Positions 8,615-18,690 of a stretch of 64,000 bases of DNA are shown piece after piece. How positions within the stretch are numbered: the first letter of the stretch is position 1; each line of letters begins with the position of its first letter. The DNA comes from Aeromonas dhakensis (GTDB lineage Bacteria; Pseudomonadota; Gammaproteobacteria; Enterobacterales; Aeromonadaceae): the NCBI RefSeq assembly GCF_000820305.1, contig NZ_CDBH01000064.1, positions 1 to 64,000 on the forward strand. The letters run 5' to 3'. Below the pieces are notes generated by a model, which was not told the origin of the DNA, searched no databases, and saw only the letters and a list, made by a program, of their open reading frames with translations. The position numbers and the translations under genes are program-made.

Positions 8615-9649
8615 ATGCGAAACATGATCACCATGGGCGAGTTCATCGTCAAAAAGCAGGCGGATTATCCCACTGCGACCGGCGAGCTGACCTCTCTGCT
8701 CAGCTCCATTCGCCTGGCTGCCAAGGTGGTGAACCGGGAGATCAACAAGGCGGGGCTGGCGGACATCATCGGCTCCATGGGTGCTGAAAACGTGCAGGGC
8801 GAGGTGCAGCAGAAGCTGGACGTCTACGCCAACGAGCGCTTCAAGGCGGCGCTCGAAGCCCGTGGCGAGGTGTGTGGCATGGCCTCCGAAGAAGAAGAGG
8901 ATTTCGTCTCCTTCGATTCCGAGCTCTCCCGCCACTCCAAGTACGTGGTGCTGATAGATCCCCTCGACGGCTCCTCCAACATCGACGTCAACGTCTCCGT
9001 CGGGACCATCTTCTCCATCTATCGCCGGGTCAGCAAGCCGGGTGCCGGCGTCACCCTGGAAGACTTCCTGCAGCCGGGCAACCGTCAGGTTGCCGCCGGT
9101 TACGTGGTCTATGGCTCCTCCACCATGCTGGTCTACACCACTGGTTTTGGCGTCAACGGCTTTACCTACGACCCCTCCATTGGCTGCTTCTGCCTCTCCC
9201 ACGAGAACATCCGCATTCCGGAGGAGGGCAAGATCTACTCCATCAACGAGGGCAACTACATCAAGTTCCCGGACGGGGTGAAGAAGTACCTCAAATATTG
9301 CCAGGAGCGGGACGAGGCGACCCACCGTCCTTACACCTCCCGCTATATCGGTTCTCTGGTCTCCGATTTTCACCGCAACCTGCTCAAGGGTGGCATCTAC
9401 ATCTATCCGTCCGGCACCAACTCGCCGAACGGCAAGCTGCGCCTGCTCTATGAGTGCAACCCCATGGCGTTTCTGGTGGAGCAGGCGGGTGGTAGAGCCT
9501 CCGACGGCTTCAACCGCATCATGGATATCCAGCCCACCGCACTGCACCAGCGCACCCCCTATTTCGTGGGCTCCACCAAGATGGTGGAGCGTGCCGAGGC
9601 CTTCATGCGGGAGTTCTCCGCGCACGAGAACCCGGCCGAGCAGTCTTGA
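8615..9649 (+). CDS. fbp: Class 1 fructose-1,6-bisphosphatase
   Basis: A 344-residue type I FBPase that hydrolyses fructose-1,6-bisphosphate to fructose-6-phosphate, the committed step of gluconeogenesis, in the cytoplasm. The metal-binding core [17 protein letters not shown] is intact, as are [14 protein letters not shown] and the C-terminal [20 protein letters not shown] substrate region. The ATG at 8615 has AAAGGA 6 nt upstream. In-frame sequence back to 8558 overlaps the operator-like site and lacks similarity. The gene is monocistronic, with a terminator at 9671. Confidence 0.95.
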   Translation: MRNMITMGEFIVKKQADYPTATGELTSLLSSIRLAAKVVNREINKAGLADIIGSMGAENVQGEVQQKLDVYANERFKAALEARGEVCGMASEEEEDFVSFDSELSRHSKYVVLIDPLDGSSNIDVNVSVGTIFSIYRRVSKPGAGVTLEDFLQPGNRQVAAGYVVYGSSTMLVYTTGFGVNGFTYDPSIGCFCLSHENIRIPEEGKIYSINEGNYIKFPDGVKKYLKYCQERDEATHRPYTSRYIGSLVSDFHRNLLKGGIYIYPSGTNSPNGKLRLLYECNPMAFLVEQAGGRASDGFNRIMDIQPTALHQRTPYFVGSTKMVERAEAFMREFSAHENPAEQS

Positions 9650-9670
9650 CGGCCAGCGTCACGGGATAAA

Positions 9671-9699
9671 AAACGGGAGCCAATATGGCTCCCGTTTTA
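9671..9699. terminator. Bidirectional terminator between fbp and mfd
   Basis: Stem AAACGGGAGCC / GGCTCCCGTTT, with A run before and TTTTAT after. It serves the convergent fbp and mfd genes. Confidence 0.8.
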
Positions 9700-9735
9700 T
9701 TTGGGTGAGCGGCTAGCCGCTCAATCACCACCACC

Positions 9736-12700
9736 TCAGGGGCTGGCGTGGCTGGCGAGATCCGCCAGCAGACCGTCCACCAGCTTGAGGCGCATGGCCC
9801 GCTCCTGGGTCGGCACCTGGAAGCGCAGCCGGGTCGGCCCGTCCATCTTGTAGATGCGCGGCTGCTCGGAGAGCAGCTTGACCAGATAGGCAGGGCTGAC
9901 CTTGGTGTCCTGGGTGAAGTCCAGATAGCCGCCGCGCTCGCTCATCTCCACCCGGCGAATGCCCAGCGCCGTGGCGCGCTGGCGGAAGGCGGCCAGCTCC
10001 ATCAGGGTCTTGGTCGGTTCCGGCAGCAGGCCGAAGCGGTCGATCAGCTCCACTTTGAGTTCGCGCAGCTCCTGCTCGTCCGCCGCACTGGCGATCCGTT
10101 TGTACATGGAGAGGCGCATGTTGACGTCCGGGATGTAGTCGTCCGGGAGCAAGGCCGGCAGGCGCAGCTCCACCTCGGTGTGCTGACTCATGAGCTGTTC
10201 GAGCGACGGCTCCTTGCCATGTTTGAGCGCCTCCACCGCCTGCTCCAGCATCTCCATGTAGAGGGTGAAGCCCACCGATTCGATCTGGCCGCTCTGATCG
10301 TCGCCAAGCAGTTCGCCGGCGCCGCGGATCTCCAGATCGTGGGTGGCCAGCGCAAAGCCGGCGCCGAGATCTTCCAGCGACGCGATGGCCTCCAGCCGCT
10401 TGGCCGCGTCCTTGGTCATCAGCTTGGGATGGGGGGTGAGCAGATAGGCATAGGCCTGGTGGTGGGAGCGGCCGACCCGGCCCCGCAGCTGGTGCAGCTG
10501 GGCCAGGCCCAGATGATCCGCCCGGTCCATGATGATGGTGTTGGCGCTCGGCACGTCGATGCCGGTCTCGATGATGGTGGTGCAGACCAGCAGGTTGAAA
10601 CGCTGGTGGTAGAAGTCCGACATCACCCGCTCGAGCTCGCGCTCACGCATCTGGCCGTGGGCGATGCCGATGCGCGCCTCCGGCACCAGCTCGGCAAGAT
10701 CCGCCGCACACTTCTCGATGCTCTCCACGTCGTTGTGCAGGTAGTAGACCTGACCGCCACGCTTCAGCTCCCGCAGCACCGCCTCGCGCACCACCGCCGG
10801 CTCATGCTGGCGCACGAAGGTCTTGATGGCCAGGCGCTTGGCGGGCGGGGTGGCGATGATGGAGAGATCCCGCATGCCGGACATCGCCATGTTGAGGGTA
10901 CGCGGAATGGGGGTCGCGGTGAGGGTGAGGATATCCACGTCGGCGCGCAGCGCCTTGATCTTCTCCTTCTGGCGCACCCCGAAGCGATGCTCCTCGTCGA
11001 CGATGAGCAGGCCGAGATCCTTGAAGGTGAGCTCGGCGCCCAGCAGCTTGTGGGTGCCGATGATGATGTCCACCTTGCCCTCGGCCATCTCCTTCATCAC
11101 CGCGCTCTGCTCCTTGGCGGAGCGGAAGCGGCTCAGCACCTCGACCCGCACCGGCCAGTTGGCGAAGCGGTCGCGGAAGTTGTCATAGTGCTGCTGGGCG
11201 AGCAGGGTGGTGGGCACCAGCACGGCCACCTGTTTGCCGCCGTGCACGGCCACAAAGGCCGCCCGCATCGCCACCTCGGTCTTGCCAAAGCCCACGTCGC
11301 CGCACACCAGCCGATCCATGCTCTTGGCCTGGCACATGTCGCCGAGCACAGCATTGATGGCATTGAGCTGATCCTCGGTCTCCTCAAACGGGAAACCGGC
11401 GGCAAACTGGCGATAGGCCTCGCGGTCGTGCTTGAAGGCAAAGCCGGCGCGGGCCGCGCGGTGGGCGTAGACATCGAGCAGCTCGGCCGCCACGTCGCGC
11501 ACCTTCTCGGCCGCCTTGCGCCGCGCCTTGACCCAGGCCTCGCCGCCGAGCTTGTGGCTGGGCGGATTGTCGGAACCTGTGTAGCGGCTGATGAGATGCA
11601 AGCTGGTGACCGGCACGAACAGCTTGTCGCCACCGGCGTATTCCAGGGTCAGAAACTCGGTGGGCAGGCCGCCGGCGTCTATGGTCTCCAGCCCCAGATA
11701 GCGACCGACCCCGTGATCCAGATGCACCACCGGCTGACCCTGGGTCAGCTCGCCCAGGTTTCGGATCACCGCATCCGAGCTTAAGTTCTTGTTCTTCTCC
11801 CGTTGCCGTTTGCTGCGGATCTTGCCGCCCAGCAGTTCGGTCTCGGTGATGAGCGCCAGCTCCTCTTGCCCCGGCTCTCGCAGCAAGAAACCGCGCTCGA
11901 GCGGTGCCACCAACAAGCCATGGCGGGCCTTGCTGGTGATGAAGGCATCCAGCGAGGCGAACTCCTTGGGTTGCAGCGCGATGCGCGCCAGCAGATCCCC
12001 CAGCACCTCGCGCCGACCTTCGGACTCCACCGCAAACAGGGTGCGGCCGGTAAAACCTTGCAGGAACTGGCTGAGGGCCAGCAGCGGCTGCTCCTTGCTG
12101 TGATCGAGCTGAAGGTCCGGTAGCGCCGAGAGAGGCAGGTCGTGCTGGCCGGCATCACCGGCGGTGGGGGCCTCCTGCAGCCGCACGGCGCCGTACTGGC
12201 CGAGCGCCGCAAAGAGCTGCTCCACCGGCAGGTAGATCTGCTGGGGTGGCAGCAGGGGACGGGTATTGTCCCAGCGCCTGTCTTCGTAGCGCTGGCCGAT
12301 GTCGTTCCAGAAGCGCTGGGCGGCGGGGTAGATCTCCCCCACGGTCAGCAGCAGGGTGTTGTCCGGCAGGTGATCAAACAGGCTGGCGGTCTGCTGGAAG
12401 AAGAGCGGCAGATAGTACTCGATGCCTGCCGGCCAGCGTCCCTTGCTCACCTCCTGATAGATGGAGCCCTCGGCGCGGGAGATCTCGAACTGTTCGCGAT
12501 ACTGGCCGCGAAACAGCTCGATGGCCGCTTCATCGGTGGGAAACTCCCGGGCCGGCAACAGGCTGACGCTCTTGACCGGCTCGCTGGAGCGCTGGGTCTC
12601 GGGGTCGAACGGGCGGATGGAGTCCACCTCGTCGTCGAAAAAATCGATGCGATAGGGGCTGCTGCTGCCCATGGGGAAGAGATCGAGCAGGGAGCCGCGG

Positions 12701-13200
12701 GCGGCAAATTCGCCGTGCTCCAGCACCTGCTCCACCGCCACGTAACCCGCCTCGGCCAGGCGTGCGCGCAGCTGCTGCAGGTTGAGGCGCTGGCCGCTCT
12801 TCACCATCAGGCTGTATTTGTCGAGATAGACCCGGGGCGCCGTGCGCAGCATCAGGGTGGAGATGGGCACGATCAGCACGCCGCTGCTCATCTGCGGCAG
12901 CTTGTAGAGGGTCTCGAGCCGCTGGGAGATGATGTCCTGATGGGGGGAGAAGGTGTCGTAGGGCAGGGTCTCCCAATCCGGGAACAGCAGCACCGGGCAG
13001 CCCTTGTCGGCCAAGAGGTATTGCAGTTCCTGTTCGAGGCGCAGGGCACTCGGGGTATCGGCGGTCACCAGCAGGACGGGGCGATGAGCCTCCTCGGTGA
13101 GGCGGGCGGCCATCAGCGAGAGGCTGCTGCCTGTCAGCTGGCCGAGCGTTAACTTTTGGCCCGCCTTGGCGGGCAAGGCGGGGAGCTTCATTGGCATCAT
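9736..13200 (-). CDS. mfd: Transcription-repair coupling factor Mfd
   Basis: A 1154-residue superfamily 2 translocase that removes stalled RNA polymerase at lesions and recruits UvrA. In order: a UvrB-like N-terminal module, a CarD-like RNA polymerase interaction domain near residues 480-550 (HLDHGVGRYLGLE), Walker A GDVGFGKTE near residue 635, DEEH near 735, helicase motif TATPIPRTL, and the C-terminal D7 domain. Length matches E. coli Mfd (1148). The annotated start is the first of two adjacent ATGs; a third at 13191 (MKLPAL) is an equally plausible start because ribosome-binding sites are weak for all. It is downstream of and co-directional with the PilZ-type gene. Confidence 0.95.
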   Translation of the reverse strand: MMPMKLPALPAKAGQKLTLGQLTGSSLSLMAARLTEEAHRPVLLVTADTPSALRLEQELQYLLADKGCPVLLFPDWETLPYDTFSPHQDIISQRLETLYKLPQMSSGVLIVPISTLMLRTAPRVYLDKYSLMVKSGQRLNLQQLRARLAEAGYVAVEQVLEHGEFAARGSLLDLFPMGSSSPYRIDFFDDEVDSIRPFDPETQRSSEPVKSVSLLPAREFPTDEAAIELFRGQYREQFEISRAEGSIYQEVSKGRWPAGIEYYLPLFFQQTASLFDHLPDNTLLLTVGEIYPAAQRFWNDIGQRYEDRRWDNTRPLLPPQQIYLPVEQLFAALGQYGAVRLQEAPTAGDAGQHDLPLSALPDLQLDHSKEQPLLALSQFLQGFTGRTLFAVESEGRREVLGDLLARIALQPKEFASLDAFITSKARHGLLVAPLERGFLLREPGQEELALITETELLGGKIRSKRQREKNKNLSSDAVIRNLGELTQGQPVVHLDHGVGRYLGLETIDAGGLPTEFLTLEYAGGDKLFVPVTSLHLISRYTGSDNPPSHKLGGEAWVKARRKAAEKVRDVAAELLDVYAHRAARAGFAFKHDREAYRQFAAGFPFEETEDQLNAINAVLGDMCQAKSMDRLVCGDVGFGKTEVAMRAAFVAVHGGKQVAVLVPTTLLAQQHYDNFRDRFANWPVRVEVLSRFRSAKEQSAVMKEMAEGKVDIIIGTHKLLGAELTFKDLGLLIVDEEHRFGVRQKEKIKALRADVDILTLTATPIPRTLNMAMSGMRDLSIIATPPAKRLAIKTFVRQHEPAVVREAVLRELKRGGQVYYLHNDVESIEKCAADLAELVPEARIGIAHGQMRERELERVMSDFYHQRFNLLVCTTIIETGIDVPSANTIIMDRADHLGLAQLHQLRGRVGRSHHQAYAYLLTPHPKLMTKDAAKRLEAIASLEDLGAGFALATHDLEIRGAGELLGDDQSGQIESVGFTLYMEMLEQAVEALKHGKEPSLEQLMSQHTEVELRLPALLPDDYIPDVNMRLSMYKRIASAADEQELRELKVELIDRFGLLPEPTKTLMELAAFRQRATALGIRRVEMSERGGYLDFTQDTKVSPAYLVKLLSEQPRIYKMDGPTRLRFQVPTQERAMRLKLVDGLLADLASHASP

Positions 13201-13209
13201 TCGATTCTT

Positions 13210-13785
13210 TTAACGTTGACGGTCTTGCGCACGAAGTTTGAGTTGTTTGGACTGGATATGCAGGCTGGCGCGTACCAGCAGTTCGCGGTCATCCTCGCGG
13301 ATCCGCACATAGTCGAGCACCACCTGGGTGCCGTGCTCGCTCGGTTCCAGCTGCTTGACCTGGCCGTAGCAGTAGATGGCGGAGGCCTCTTCGCGCAGAA
13401 AGATCTTGAGCCGCACTATCTGGTGCAGGCGCGGTGCCTCGCCGTGGCCCTGGCGCGGGTGCAGATAGGTGAGCTGGCCGGCGCCAAAGCGCAGGGTGTG
13501 GAAGCGGTGCTCCGGGTGATCCTGCACCGACAGCACATAGCCCATGATCATGTCGATCTTGCGCGACTGCTGGTTGATGATCTCCACCAGATCGTGCATC
13601 GACTCACTCTGGTTGCGGAGCAGGCGACTGGTCACCATGTCGATGGAGGTGATGGAGGAGGCGATGCGAAAGGGTTCGGGCAGCTCGGCTTCCAGTGCCT
13701 CCAGCGAGGGCAGGTGAAAATCGCCGGGCATGGGGATCACATTGACCGGCGTGGCATGGGTGACACTGAAGAACTGTTCCTGCAT
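13210..13785 (-). CDS. PilZ-type protein, degenerate c-di-GMP motif
   Basis: A 191-residue cytoplasmic protein in the position of a V. cholerae PilZ-family gene next to mfd (PlzB, as I recall). The N-terminal half (residues 1-85) is helical. The C-terminal half has a beta-rich stretch (LTYLHPRQ, RLKIFLREEASAIYCYGQVKQLE) compatible with a PilZ barrel. The canonical RxxxR and D/NxSxxG motifs are not evident, so c-di-GMP binding is doubtful and the protein may act by contact with partners. It is 9 bp from mfd on the same strand and 76 bp from the divergent lolC. Confidence 0.6.
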   Translation of the reverse strand: MQEQFFSVTHATPVNVIPMPGDFHLPSLEALEAELPEPFRIASSITSIDMVTSRLLRNQSESMHDLVEIINQQSRKIDMIMGYVLSVQDHPEHRFHTLRFGAGQLTYLHPRQGHGEAPRLHQIVRLKIFLREEASAIYCYGQVKQLEPSEHGTQVVLDYVRIREDDRELLVRASLHIQSKQLKLRAQDRQR

Positions 13786-13861
13786 GGAGGCTATCCCTTG
13801 TTGTCATAGACGGTTTCCCTTTATTATCCGGTATCTTATTTTGTTGGCAACGTAGATATCC

Positions 13862-15097
13862 TTGAAGACTGGACTTTTTCAGCCACTGTCGCTGGCCATC
13901 GGCCTGCGTTACGCAGGCTCGCGACGCAGCAATCGCTTCGTGTCATTTATCTCCCTGTTTTCCACTTTCGGCATTGCCATCGGGGTCGCGGCCCTGATGG
14001 TGGTCATCTCGGTGATGAACGGTTTTGAAGGGCAGCTCAAGGGGCGCATCCTCGGGGTGATCCCCCATGTGGTGGTGACCAGCCCGGCGGGGCGCATCGA
14101 CGCCGCGCCGCAGGGGCTGCCGGACTTGGCCAAGTTGCCCCACGTGATCGCCCATGCCCCCATGCTCGACAGCGAAGGCATGTTGCAAAGCCCCGGTCAG
14201 CTCACCGGCGTGAGCGTGCAGGGGATCGATCCCGCCCAGTGGCCCAAGGATGACATCCTGCACGCCCAGATGCAGATGGGGCGTCTGGACAGCCTGCAAG
14301 CCGGTGAATACCACATAGTGCTGGGGCAGGGGGTGGCCAATCGTCTCAAGGTCTCCATGGGCGACCAGGTCCGTCTGATCCTGACCGAAGGCACCCGTTT
14401 CACCCCGTTTGGCCGGGTGCCGGCCCAGCGCCTCTTCACCGTCTCCGGCATCTTCGGGGTCGGCGCCGACGTGGACAGCCAGGTCGCCCTGATTGCGCTG
14501 GGGGATGCCCAGCGTCTGCTGCGCCTGCCTGCGGACAAGGTAGGCGGCATTCGCCTCTGGCTGGATGATCCCTTCTCTGCCGACGAGGTGGTGAAGACGG
14601 CGCTGCCGGACGGGCTGGAGTGGCAGGACTGGCGCCGCGAGCGCGGCGAGCTGTTCCAGGCCGTGGCCATGGAGAAGCGGATGATGGGGCTGATGCTGGT
14701 GCTGATCATCGCGGTCGCCACCTTCAACATCCTCTCCGCCCTGGTGATGGTGGTGACCGACAAGGAAGGGGAGGTCGCCATCCTGCGAACCATGGGCATG
14801 AGCGAGTCTGGCATCGTCAAGATCTTCATGGTGCTGGGGGCCTCCAGCGGCGTCATCGGCGCCCTGTTCGGGGGGCTGGCGGGGCTGGCACTCTCCATGG
14901 GGCTCAACCCCCTGCTCAATGCGGTGGGGCTCAACCTCTACATGACGGCCGGCGGCTCGGGTCTGCCGGTCATCGTCGAACCCGCCCAGGTCGTGACCAT
15001 TTTGCTGGGCGCCGTGCTGCTCAGCTTCAGCGCCACCCTCTACCCGGCGGCCCGCGCGGCCCGGGTCAAACCGGCGGAGGCGCTGCGCTATGAATAA
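13862..15097 (+). CDS. lolC: Lipoprotein-releasing ABC transporter permease LolC
   Basis: A 411-residue inner-membrane permease. One N-terminal transmembrane helix ([18 protein letters not shown]) precedes a large periplasmic domain, and three C-terminal helices follow, the MacB/LolCE FtsX fold. LolC recruits the chaperone LolA during extraction of outer-membrane lipoproteins. The assigned start is TTG at 13862, since no ATG or GTG lies at the start of similarity ([12 protein letters not shown] aligns with the E. coli N terminus). Its ribosome-binding site is poor. The stop overlaps the first lolD start by 8 bp, so the three genes form one operon. Confidence 0.92.
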   Translation: MKTGLFQPLSLAIGLRYAGSRRSNRFVSFISLFSTFGIAIGVAALMVVISVMNGFEGQLKGRILGVIPHVVVTSPAGRIDAAPQGLPDLAKLPHVIAHAPMLDSEGMLQSPGQLTGVSVQGIDPAQWPKDDILHAQMQMGRLDSLQAGEYHIVLGQGVANRLKVSMGDQVRLILTEGTRFTPFGRVPAQRLFTVSGIFGVGADVDSQVALIALGDAQRLLRLPADKVGGIRLWLDDPFSADEVVKTALPDGLEWQDWRRERGELFQAVAMEKRMMGLMLVLIIAVATFNILSALVMVVTDKEGEVAILRTMGMSESGIVKIFMVLGASSGVIGALFGGLAGLALSMGLNPLLNAVGLNLYMTAGGSGLPVIVEPAQVVTILLGAVLLSFSATLYPAARAARVKPAEALRYE

Positions 15098-15836
15098 TTC
15101 ATCTTCTGTTGTTACTGGTGCAAGTGGAGCCCCCTTTATGAATCAATCCGTCTCCTGCGAGCCGCTGCTGCGCTGTCAGGCCCTCAATCATGTCTACAAA
15201 GAGGGCGATCTGGAGACCCAGGTACTCAAGGGCATCGATCTTAGCGTGGCGCCCGGCGAGATGCTGGCGGTGGTGGGCAGTTCGGGCTCCGGCAAGACCA
15301 CCCTGCTGCACCTGATGGGGGCGCTCGACAACCCCTCCAGCGGCGCCGTGCTGTTCAAGGGGCAGGACATCCATCGCTGGGACAGCCGCACCCAGGCGAA
15401 GTTTCGCAACCAGGAGCTGGGGTTTGTCTACCAGTTCCACCACCTGCTCTCCGAATTCAGTGCGCTGGAAAATGCCGCCATGCCGCTGCTGATCGCCGGC
15501 GAGTCGGTGGCGAGCGCCACCGAGAAGGCGAGCAAGATGCTGGGGCGGGTGGGGCTCTCCCATCGTCTCAACCACAGACCATCCGAGCTCTCCGGTGGTG
15601 AGCGCCAGCGGGTGGCCATCGCCCGCGCCCTGGTCAACGAACCCAGCCTGGTGCTGGCGGACGAGCCCACCGGCAACCTGGATCACGCCAGCGCCACCGC
15701 CGTCTATGAGCTGCTCTGCGAACTCAACCGTGAGCTCGGCACCGCGTTCGTGGTGGTGACCCACGACTTGAGCCTGGCGGCCAAGCTCCATCGCCGGGTG
15801 ACCCTGGTGAGCGGCGTGATGGCGGAGGTCGCCTGA
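15090..15836 (+). CDS. lolD: Lipoprotein-releasing ABC transporter ATPase LolD
   Basis: A 248-residue ATPase that powers lipoprotein release. Walker [10 protein letters not shown], signature LSGGERQR, Walker [10 protein letters not shown] and the switch His in VVTHD are all present. Two starts are plausible. The ATG at 15090 overlaps lolC and has GGAGG 9 nt upstream. The ATG at 15138 (MNQSVSC) has GGAG 7 nt upstream and gives 232 residues, close to E. coli LolD (233). The stop codon overlaps the lolE start (TGATG), implying translational coupling. Confidence 0.93.
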   Translation: MNNSSSVVTGASGAPFMNQSVSCEPLLRCQALNHVYKEGDLETQVLKGIDLSVAPGEMLAVVGSSGSGKTTLLHLMGALDNPSSGAVLFKGQDIHRWDSRTQAKFRNQELGFVYQFHHLLSEFSALENAAMPLLIAGESVASATEKASKMLGRVGLSHRLNHRPSELSGGERQRVAIARALVNEPSLVLADEPTGNLDHASATAVYELLCELNRELGTAFVVVTHDLSLAAKLHRRVTLVSGVMAEVA

Positions 15837-17077
15837 TGTTCAAACCGCTGCCCCTGTTTCTGGGCCTGCGTTACAGCCGCTCCCGCCGTCGAAACGGCTT
15901 CATCGCCTTTATCTCCGCCTCCTCCCTCATCGGCATCGCCCTCGGGGTGATGGCGCTGATCCTGGGGCTTTCCGCCATGAACGGCTTTGAGCGGGAGCTC
16001 AAAAACCGGGTGCTCTCCGTGGTGCCCCACGGCGAGCTGATGGGGATGGAGGCGCCGCTCCCCAACTGGCCCAAACTGCGGGATTACCTGCTGGCCCAGC
16101 CCGGGGTGGAGGCTGCCGCCCCGGTGATCCGGCTCGACGGCCTGCTGGAGCACGGCAGCGCCCTCAAGGGGTTGCAAGTGCGCGCCGTGCTGCCGGAGCT
16201 CGAGGCTAATCTCTCCGATGCGGGCAACTACATGACGGGGCGCGGCCTGCGCGAGCTGCAAGCCGGCGAGCACGGCCTTATTCTCGGCAAGACCATCGCC
16301 GACAAGCTGGGGGTCAAGATAGGGGATACCGTCACCCTGCTGCTGCCTCAGGGGGGCGATGCCACCGGCATCAAGAACCCGAAGCGGGAGACCCTCAAGG
16401 TGGTGGGGCTGCTCGAGATCGGCGGCCAGCTCGATGGGGTGCTCGGTTTCATGCATCTGGCCGATGCCCAGGCCATCACCGGCATGGGTAGCGCGGTGGA
16501 GGGCTTCAGTCTCAAGGTGAACGACGTGCTCAAGGCGCAGTCCATCACGGTGGCGGCCGCCCAGAAGTTTCCGCACTACGTCTACATCAGCAGCTGGATG
16601 AGCCGCCAGGGCTATCTCTATCAGGACATCCAGATGGTGCGCACCGTGATGTACGTGGTGATGCTGATGGTGGTGGCGGTGGCCTGTTTCAACATCGTCT
16701 CCACCCTGGTGATGGCGGTGAACGAGAAGCGCAGCGAGATCGCCATCTTGAAGACCATGGGGGCGAGCCCGGGCCAGATCCGGCTCACCTTCGTCATTCA
16801 GGGGATGGTGAACGGGGTGGCAGGGGCTCTACTCGGCGCCTTGCTGGGCGGCCTGCTCTCCAGCAAGCTGACCCAGATCCTGAGCGCCATCGAAGGGGTG
16901 ATCGGCCACCGTTTCCTCAATCCGGACATCTACTTCATCGACTTTCTGCCGACCGAGCTGCACATGCAAGACTTGCTCATCGTGACCGGCGCCGCCATCC
17001 TGATGAGCTTGGTGGCGACCCTTTACCCCGCCTGGCGGGCGAGCGGGCTGGTGCCGTCCCGCGAGCTGGGGCACTGA
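15836..17077 (+). CDS. lolE: Lipoprotein-releasing ABC transporter permease LolE
   Basis: A 413-residue FtsX-fold permease, paralogous to LolC and third gene of the operon. The first membrane helix lies near residues 24-47 (GIALGVMALILGLSAMNGF), and the C-terminal three-helix bundle starts around residue 270 (VMYVVMLMVVAVACFNIVST). LolE carries the lipoprotein-binding site of the complex. Its ATG overlaps the lolD stop by one base. The final residues (LYPAWRASGLVPSRELGH) match the conserved tail. A GC-rich hairpin at 17110-17136 probably ends the operon. Confidence 0.93.
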   Translation: MFKPLPLFLGLRYSRSRRRNGFIAFISASSLIGIALGVMALILGLSAMNGFERELKNRVLSVVPHGELMGMEAPLPNWPKLRDYLLAQPGVEAAAPVIRLDGLLEHGSALKGLQVRAVLPELEANLSDAGNYMTGRGLRELQAGEHGLILGKTIADKLGVKIGDTVTLLLPQGGDATGIKNPKRETLKVVGLLEIGGQLDGVLGFMHLADAQAITGMGSAVEGFSLKVNDVLKAQSITVAAAQKFPHYVYISSWMSRQGYLYQDIQMVRTVMYVVMLMVVAVACFNIVSTLVMAVNEKRSEIAILKTMGASPGQIRLTFVIQGMVNGVAGALLGALLGGLLSSKLTQILSAIEGVIGHRFLNPDIYFIDFLPTELHMQDLLIVTGAAILMSLVATLYPAWRASGLVPSRELGH

Positions 17078-17109
17078 TACGCGGCATCTTGTCTGCTGAG
17101 AAAAACGAA

Positions 17110-17136
17110 GGACCCACCGGCGCAAACCGGCGGGTC
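17110..17136. terminator. Hairpin after lolE
   Basis: GGACCC(A)CCGG / CCGG(C)GGGTCC stem with loop CGCAAA. The T tail is weak on the plus strand (TGCTGTTTTG). It lies between convergent lolE and yfbR. Confidence 0.55.
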
Positions 17137-17163
17137 CTGCTGTTTTGAGGGGAGCTGGCTGGC

Positions 17164-17754
17164 TCAGTGGGCGTTGAGTTCATCCAGCGGCAGGGAGAAG
17201 CTGGCCACGAAGATGTCGATGAAGTAGCGCATCTCGTCGCTCATCCGGGCGGCCAGCATCTGCTCGAGGCGCTTGCGCGCCGGCTCGAACTCCCGGTTGC
17301 CGGCGTTGATCTCCTCCAGGCACTTGGTATAGGCGCAGAGGGTGTCGGCATCCTTCACCAACCTGGCCAGCTCGCCGTCCTGGGCACCTGAGTCCAGCAG
17401 CGGGCGAAAATCCTCGACCAGCTCAGGCGGCAACATGCCCAGCAGGCGCTGCTCGGCCGCCAACTCAATCTTCTTGTATTCGCGGGCAATCTCGGGATTG
17501 AAGTACTTGACCGGGGTGGGCAGATCGCCGGTCAGCACCTCGCTGCTGTCGTGATAAAGGGCCATCACGGCGGCGCGATCGGCATCCACACTGCCGCCAA
17601 AGAGCCGGTTTTTGATGAGGCCGAGGGCGTGGGCCACCATGGCCACCTGCAGGCTGTGCTCGGCGATGTTCTCGGGCTGGATGTTGCGCATCAGCGGCCA
17701 GCGGTAGATGAGCTTCATGCGGGCGAGATTGGCGAAGAAGTGGCTGGGCAGCAT
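17164..17754 (-). CDS. yfbR: 5'-deoxynucleotidase YfbR
   Basis: A 196-residue HD-domain phosphohydrolase that dephosphorylates deoxyribonucleoside 5'-monophosphates. The residues known in E. coli YfbR are all at the same positions: His33, His68-Asp69 (YHDSSE), Glu72, Asp77 and Asp137. The frame continues 7 codons upstream, but I start at [10 protein letters not shown] because it aligns with the E. coli N terminus and has GAGG 7 nt upstream. Monocistronic; the terminator at 17779 separates it from the upstream yccF gene on the same strand. Confidence 0.92.
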   Translation of the reverse strand: MLPSHFFANLARMKLIYRWPLMRNIQPENIAEHSLQVAMVAHALGLIKNRLFGGSVDADRAAVMALYHDSSEVLTGDLPTPVKYFNPEIAREYKKIELAAEQRLLGMLPPELVEDFRPLLDSGAQDGELARLVKDADTLCAYTKCLEEINAGNREFEPARKRLEQMLAARMSDEMRYFIDIFVASFSLPLDELNAH

Positions 17755-17778
17755 GGGGTACCTCAAAGATGGCAATGA

Positions 17779-17807
17779 AAAAGGGCAGACCCTAGTCTGC
17801 CCTTTTT
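17779..17807. terminator. Terminator downstream of yccF
   Basis: Stem AAAGGGCAGAC / GTCTGCCCTTTTTT with loop CCTA. Read on the minus strand it ends the yccF transcript just before yfbR. Confidence 0.75.
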
Positions 17808-17827
17808 TGCGGTCGGCGGCATCGCCC

Positions 17828-18262
17828 TTAACGAATATAGCGACCGGATTCGGCTTCCTGATTGGTGACGATCATCTGGCCGATGGGGGCTAGGCTGATG
17901 AGCGCCAGCTTGAGGTGCTGAATGCCGAACGGGATGCCAACGATGGTGACGAAGCAGGCCAGCGCCGAGGCGATGTGGCCGATGGCCAGCCAGATCCCGA
18001 TCAGCACGAACCAGATGATGTTGCCAATCAGCCCCATGGTGCCGGTGCCCATGTCGCTCAGCCCCGTCATGGTCTTGCGGTTGACTGCCTGCTTGCCGAA
18101 CGGGAAGAAGGTGAAGGTGCCGATGACGAAGCAGGCGCGTCCCCAGGGGATGCCGATGAGGGAGATGAAACAGAGCAGTCCGGCCAGCCACCAGGCCAGC
18201 CCCATGAAGACGCCTCCCAGTACGAACCAGAGCAGATTGAACAAGAAGCGGAAAAAGGCCAT
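17828..18262 (-). CDS. yccF: YccF-domain inner membrane protein
   Basis: A 144-residue hydrophobic protein with two YccF repeats. [21 protein letters not shown] is followed by a paired segment ([21 protein letters not shown]), each ending in an IGIPWG or VGIPFG turn. E. coli YccF is 148 residues with the same repeats. Function is unknown; it is a predicted inner-membrane protein. The frame is open far upstream (to 18514), but GGAG 9 nt before the ATG at 18262 and the alignment set the start there. Confidence 0.85.
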   Translation of the reverse strand: MAFFRFLFNLLWFVLGGVFMGLAWWLAGLLCFISLIGIPWGRACFVIGTFTFFPFGKQAVNRKTMTGLSDMGTGTMGLIGNIIWFVLIGIWLAIGHIASALACFVTIVGIPFGIQHLKLALISLAPIGQMIVTNQEAESGRYIR

Positions 18263-18564
18263 GTCGGTGACTCCAGACTTATCAAGATGGCTGCCACCAT
18301 AACGAGCGATGGTCATGGACGCAATGGTTGAAGGGGCGGGGCGGACAATTTGGGTCGCAGCCTGCACGCCGCGGCCGGTCTGCCGGCTGATGAGCTGAAA
18401 AAGTAGACTCTTACACGAAAAAAGGTGAGCAAGTGCAAATTCTTGCAGTCTGCATCCTTGAAGTCGGGCTCGGTTTTCCCCATATAAGGGGCAGTTTTGC
18501 GCGAATTGTGCCATTGCCAGCCCGGTTTGGGGACGTGTGGCTCGACTCGATCAAAGTGCGCCGC

Positions 18565-18570
18565 TATAAT
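18565..18570 (+). promoter_or_regulatory. Probable tig promoter -10
   Basis: A perfect TATAAT lies 121 bp before the tig ATG. The -35 region (CTCGAC around 18541-18547) is poor. The transcript would carry a leader of about 115 nt with a small TCAGCA/TGCTGA hairpin at 18657-18673. Confidence 0.5.
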
Positions 18571-18690
18571 GTCGCGTCATATTTTCTCATCACAAAGACA
18601 GTCGTTGTCTTTATAAACAGGAAGACTCCGGGCTTTGCCCAGGGGCAATAAAGGGTCAGCACGCAGTGCTGAGTTGAACGAGGTAGAAGA

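Noticed and set aside
9748..11784. Long plus-strand open frame opposite mfd
   Set aside because: Antisense shadow; the mfd motifs on the minus strand are complete and the translated product has no family features.
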